Of a stretch of DNA of 64,000 bases, positions 61,129 through 64,000 are shown piece after piece. The notes under the pieces are model-generated. The model had not been told where the DNA came from. It searched no databases and saw only the letters and a list, made by a program, of their open reading frames with translations. The stretch lies in NCBI GenBank assembly GCA_965202735.1, contig OZ241844.1, positions 3,286,001 through 3,350,000 of the forward strand, written 5' to 3'. This DNA comes from HK1 sp965202735 (lineage in GTDB: Bacteria > Pseudomonadota > Gammaproteobacteria > HK1). The translations under genes and the position numbers were made by a program. Each line of letters begins with the position of its first letter. The first letter of the stretch is position 1.

Positions 61129-61377
61129 GTTCGCGAAGATCTCATCGTACGCCTGCAGGAACTCCGCCCCTGGCGCAACGCGCTCTGCCACGGCGCATGA
61201 TTCATCATTGACGAAGACGGTTCAGGCCATTTCGAGCACCTTTACCTGTGTGACGGCATTCCCGTCGCCCTTGAACCCGAATGCACCCTCAAGAACCTTT
61301 ACGACATCCGCGGCAGAACGGTCGATACCATATTCCGGATCGCCGAGGCAGGCGGCAGCCTCCATTGCGGGTCCTGA
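61129..61377 (+). pseudogene. HEPN-like gene remnant with an internal TGA
   Basis: One frame reads VREDLIVRLQELRPWRNALC-HGA, then TGA (61198-61200), then FIIDEDGSGHFEHLYLCDGI, CTLKNLYDIRGRTVDTIFRI and a stop at 61377. The TGA probably replaced TGG. RNALCH is an Rx4H motif of HEPN-type domains. The 5' part is missing and is replaced by a 10-bp repeat (ACAACCCACA, 61096-61128). It is dead. Confidence 0.6.
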
Positions 61378-61403
61378 CGATACTTTCGTCGCCGGCCTCG
61401 GCA

Positions 61404-61526
61404 AGCAACTCCCGCCAGACGGGAACAAGCCCTCGAAATCCCCTCGACTCGACGCCCTGAAGGTCGAAATCGCATCAGAATTCCACCCCGGTACGGCCTC
61501 TTCCGGGCGCTGGCGGGAATCGCTGC
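61404..61526 (-). mobile_element. Family B miniature element, copy B7 (123 bp)
   Basis: 123 bp in reverse orientation, from AAGCAACTCCCGCC to GGCGGGAATCGCTGC, with the family core GAAATCCCCTCGACTCGACG. No matching flanks are seen. It lies between a dead gene and the nuclease-like gene. Confidence 0.75.
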
Positions 61527-61605
61527 GGCCCCGGTTTCGTCCTCGCCACTGCCATGCAGAGACAGTACGATAATCCGAAATACCCCTGCCGAACGGGAAT
61601 AGAGC

Positions 61606-62688
61606 ATGCCTTCCCTGAGCGAATTCATGGAAGACCACCAGAGCAAGTGGCGTCGGAAGAATGTCTCATCGGCTGACATGGGCACATGGCGAGGCCGTCC
61701 CTACCCCTGGATCGTGCCGTGGAACCTATGGGAGGAGGGCCTTTGGCCCGGAATCCGCGCGGGTTCCGACAACCCGCTGGCGACGTACCTCAAGCGGGCG
61801 GGCATTCAGAAGCATCGCGATGTCAACAACCTCAAGAGCTCGTGGATCCTGTGCGCCAATCTCTATTTCCCGTTCCGAAAATCCAGTCGTGACCGCACTC
61901 TGCTCGCTTCCTTCCTCCGGCAGCACGTTGCCCGTCAGATAGAGTCTCTCGATGCGATCGAGCTGGAACATGCGGAGGATGGCGAGCTGCATCCCTCGCG
62001 CCTGCTGGGGGAAACCGGCGGCCGCCGCGGTGCAGGACAGACATCACCGGACCTCGGCCTGCTGGTGAACGGCGGACGCGGACTGGTTCTCGTGGAGAGC
62101 AAGTTCACCGAGCGCGATTTCTCCAAATGCTCCGCCCGAAATCGCGAGGGCAGCGCGAAGCGGACGGGAAATCCGGACCCCGATCGATGCAACCACCCCT
62201 TGGCCGTGCTGCGGGACCCCGCGGACCAGTGCCATCAGTCGGCCTGGGGCCGACGGTATTGGGAGCATCTGGCCGCTGTGGCCAACCGCGAGGTTCTGGC
62301 AACCATGCCCTGTTGCCCAGCCGCCGGACAGGGTTATCAATTGTTCCGGCAAACGGCGTTGGCCGAGGGCATCGCGCGATCGGGAAAGTACGACCTCACC
62401 GTTTCCGCGGTCGCCCTAGACAAGCGCAATGATGCTCTGAACGAGTGTCTGCGGAAGGGCGGAATATCCGACTTGCGTCGGTGGGGGACGGTGTTCAGGG
62501 GACGCGCGGTCTTTGCCGTGTTCACGCACCAGCAGTGGGTCGGCTGGGTAAGGAAGCACGATAGCAAGGGCCGCTGGCGCGAGTGGCTGTCCTGGATCGG
62601 CGACAGATACACAATCTCCGGCTCGTGCGCGTCAGGACCATTCAAAAGTCGCGGTCATTGGCCGCCCGACCGGAAGATCGCACGGTGA
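61606..62688 (+). CDS. PD-(D/E)XK nuclease-like protein with an element-derived C-terminus
   Basis: A 360-residue protein starting MPSLSEFMEDHQSKWRRKNV with the conserved DMGTWRGRPYPWIVPWNLWE. SPDLGLL (148-154) and VLVESKF (E164, K166) form a PD-(D/E)XK active site. It also has a Cys-rich segment (MPCCPAAGQ). Homologues I recall are uncharacterised stand-alone proteins with nuclease folds. The end GPFKSRGHWPPDRKIAR is encoded by the family A element A4; without it the protein would end SGSCASSG. Confidence 0.72.
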   Translation: MPSLSEFMEDHQSKWRRKNVSSADMGTWRGRPYPWIVPWNLWEEGLWPGIRAGSDNPLATYLKRAGIQKHRDVNNLKSSWILCANLYFPFRKSSRDRTLLASFLRQHVARQIESLDAIELEHAEDGELHPSRLLGETGGRRGAGQTSPDLGLLVNGGRGLVLVESKFTERDFSKCSARNREGSAKRTGNPDPDRCNHPLAVLRDPADQCHQSAWGRRYWEHLAAVANREVLATMPCCPAAGQGYQLFRQTALAEGIARSGKYDLTVSAVALDKRNDALNECLRKGGISDLRRWGTVFRGRAVFAVFTHQQWVGWVRKHDSKGRWREWLSWIGDRYTISGSCASGPFKSRGHWPPDRKIAR

Positions 62689-62763
62689 CGGGCGGTCTTT
62701 CGGCATCGAAGGCCCGGATCGAAGGCCTGATGAGCCGTTCGTCACGACTTCTGGAGAGCCCTG
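62633..62763 (+). mobile_element. Family A miniature element, copy A4 (131 bp), inside a gene's 3' end
   Basis: 131 bp from CAGGACCATTCAAAAGTCGC to GACTTCTGGAGAGCCCTG, flanked by a perfect 10-bp duplication TCGTGCGCGT (62623-62632 and 62764-62773). The insertion lies in the last codons of the nuclease-like gene and supplies a new 17-residue end and stop codon. Confidence 0.9.
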
Positions 62764-62890
62764 TCGTGCGCGTCTTCCGGGTGATCCATGACCCGCGGTC
62801 GCGCCATGCGGTGCCGGCCCGGAGCCCGTTCAGCGTGATCAGCCCTTTCCGTCGTACCATCGCGCGCTCGCGCACCCGGAGGGTATCGAC

Positions 62891-63292
62891 ATGACGGACG
62901 ACATCCCGAGCATCCTGCACCACGTCTCCCTGGGCACCGACGACCTGGAGCGGGCCTGCACGTTCTACGACGCGGTGATGCCGCATCTCGGCGCGGGCCG
63001 GATGATGCGCTTCCCGTTCGCGGCCGCCTACGGCAAGGAGTTTCCGGAGCTCTGGATCGGGAAGCCGGTCGATGAGGGGCGCGCCGTGGCCGGAAACGGC
63101 ACCCATGTCTGCTTCATCGCGCCGTCGCGCGACGCGGTGGACGCGTTCCACGCGGCAGGTCTCGAGGCCGGCGGAGCGGACGAGGGCGCTCCGGGATCGA
63201 GGCCCGACTACGGTCCCGGGTACTACGGCTGCTTCCTGCGCGATCCGGACGGGCACAAGATCGAGGCGGCAATCATTCCGGACGATTCCTGA
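62891..63292 (+). CDS. VOC-family (glyoxalase/bleomycin-resistance fold) protein
   Basis: A 133-residue single-domain VOC protein: LHHVSLGTDDLERACTFYDA with the first metal His, THVCFIAPSRDAVDAFHAAG, and GYYGCFLRDPDGHKIEAAII with the typical DPDGHKIE ending. Such proteins bind a metal and act as lyases, isomerases or drug-binding proteins. The substrate is unknown. It lies alone between two family A elements. Confidence 0.85.
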   Translation: MTDDIPSILHHVSLGTDDLERACTFYDAVMPHLGAGRMMRFPFAAAYGKEFPELWIGKPVDEGRAVAGNGTHVCFIAPSRDAVDAFHAAGLEAGGADEGAPGSRPDYGPGYYGCFLRDPDGHKIEAAIIPDDS

Positions 63293-63362
63293 CGCATTTC
63301 GCGCACCCGCAATCCTCCGGCCCGAGGATTGTGCGTGACGTGGCCCCCGGTCGGCTGGACCC

Positions 63363-63493
63363 CAGGAGCATTCGAAAGTCGCGGCCCCCGGCCGCCCAAC
63401 CGGAATATCCCACGGTGGCCGGCGGTCTTACGGCATCGAAGGTCCGTTTCGAGCGTCTGATGAGCCGCTCGTCACGACTTCCGGAGAGTCCTG
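63363..63493 (+). mobile_element. Family A miniature element, copy A5 (131 bp)
   Basis: 131 bp from CAGGAGCATTCGAAAGTCGC to GACTTCCGGAGAGTCCTG, the most diverged copy, yet with a perfect 10-bp duplication GGCTGGACCC (63353-63362 and 63494-63503). Confidence 0.85.
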
Positions 63494-63536
63494 GGCTGGA
63501 CCCCGGTCGGCTTGCGCATGGTCAGGCTTTCTCACT

Positions 63537-63577
63537 AAAGTGGAAATCGTGCATTCCAACTGCACGATTTCCACTTT
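63537..63577. promoter_or_regulatory. Perfect 17-bp inverted repeat upstream of the ATPase gene
   Basis: AAAGTGGAAATCGTGCA (63537-63553) and its exact complement (63561-63577) flank a 7-base loop. It is AT-richer than its surroundings and ends 9 bp before the ATG. It may be an operator for the following gene or an RNA hairpin that hides the start site. Confidence 0.7.
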
Positions 63578-63586
63578 GACCATCCC

Positions 63587-64000
63587 ATGAGCGAACCTTA
63601 CATCAGGCGCTCTCTGGAGCCGGTGCTGAAGCGGGCCGCCAGCGAATTTCCGGCCGTGGTGCTCACCGGTCCGCGTCAGTCCGGCAAGACCACGCTTCTG
63701 CGACACCTGTTCGGCGGCTCCCGTCGTTACGTCTCCCTGGAACCGCCGGACGTTCGCGCGGCCGCGCGGGAAGACCCCCGCGCCTTCCTTGAAACATTCC
63801 GGCCACCGGTCATCTTCGACGAAGCTCAGTACGCCCCCGACCTGTTCCCCTACATCAAGGAGAAGATCGACGAAGACCGTCAGGCGGTAGGCCAGTATCT
63901 GCTCACCGGCTCGCAGAACCTGTCGCTCGCGCAGGACATCGGCGAATCCCTGGCCGGTCGCGTCGCCATGCTCCGACTGCTCCCGCTCTCCCGACGCGAG
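63587..64000 (+). CDS. AAA_14/DUF4143-type ATPase, 5' part
   Basis: The first 138 residues: MSEPYIRRSLEPVLKRAASE, Walker A LTGPRQSGKTTLLRHL, Walker B-like VIFDEAQYAPDLFPYIKEKI, sensor TGSQNLSLAQDIGESLAGRV. This is the start of the ATPase family that continues into a C-terminal DUF4143 nuclease-like domain, outside the window. These stand-alone genes are common and uncharacterised. The strong upstream palindrome suggests autoregulation. Confidence 0.88.
   Translation, partial: MSEPYIRRSLEPVLKRAASEFPAVVLTGPRQSGKTTLLRHLFGGSRRYVSLEPPDVRAAAREDPRAFLETFRPPVIFDEAQYAPDLFPYIKEKIDEDRQAVGQYLLTGSQNLSLAQDIGESLAGRVAMLRLLPLSRRE

Overview
The window is high-GC bacterial DNA (most third codon positions are G or C) and looks like a proteobacterial chromosome, most likely a sulfur-oxidising gammaproteobacterium. 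The evidence is a complete truncated-type Sox set (soxX, soxY, soxZ, soxA, soxK and soxB, with no soxCD in view), a PriA helicase, a class A penicillin-binding protein, NudF, PlsC, and intergenic CTCTCCC/GGGAGAG repeats. The lineage is an inference. No rRNA, tRNA or CRISPR array was found.

Layout. 1-7.0 kb: the end of a Uma2-type nuclease gene, converging with a leftward peptide/opine-type ABC importer operon (two ATPases, binding protein, two permeases) that ends in a haloacid dehalogenase gene. 7.5-13.3 kb: an MFS exporter, isocitrate lyase, an acylating aldehyde dehydrogenase resembling sulfoacetaldehyde dehydrogenase, and a YeeE/YedE sulfur-compound permease. 13.4-25.1 kb: the sulfur region. 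On the + strand are a beta-propeller protein, a SoxY-like carrier, SoxB, a SoxZ-like protein, a cytochrome c, a DUF302 protein, a SCO copper chaperone and a DUF255 thioredoxin-fold protein. Converging on the - strand is soxX-soxY-soxZ-soxA-soxK. Together they would load thiosulfate sulfur on SoxYZ (SoxXA/K), hydrolyse sulfate from it (SoxB) and pass electrons to c-type cytochromes.

25.3-44.2 kb is an accessory region. It holds an IS5-group element, VapBC, a SMC-like ATPase next to a PIN-like nuclease gene, an alpha-type DNA methyltransferase, Phd-type antitoxins, HigBA, two Sel1-repeat proteins, a CBS-HEPN protein, an Hsp70-like remnant and a HTH/PIN pair. Two identical 1,601-bp ISKra4-type elements have cut the PIN-like gene and the methyltransferase. 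Around them are duplicated and chimeric gene ends (Phd, Sel1, HigB and VapC fragments joined to one another). 44.2-60 kb is mostly housekeeping: priA, a PBP1A, agmatinase-family and amidohydrolase enzymes, plsC, an L,D-transpeptidase, a TPR protein, nudF and a frameshifted MOSC gene. 60-64 kb has the second IS5 copy, a dead HEPN-like gene, a PD-(D/E)XK nuclease-like gene, a VOC protein and the start of a DUF4143-type ATPase.

The most striking signal is two families of tiny non-coding mobile elements. Family A is 131 bp with about 19-bp inverted ends and 10-bp target duplications (five copies). Family B is 123 bp with CAGC-type inverted ends and 8-bp target duplications (seven loci, one an inverted dimer). 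Both end in C/G-rich inverted repeats, and neither encodes a transposase. In-frame minisatellites (18, 21, 30, 33, 75 and 108 bp) have also grown inside soxK, a TPR gene, priA, the PBP1A gene, soxX and the Sel1 genes. The chromosome appears unusually prone to slippage, short-homology recombination and small-element transposition.
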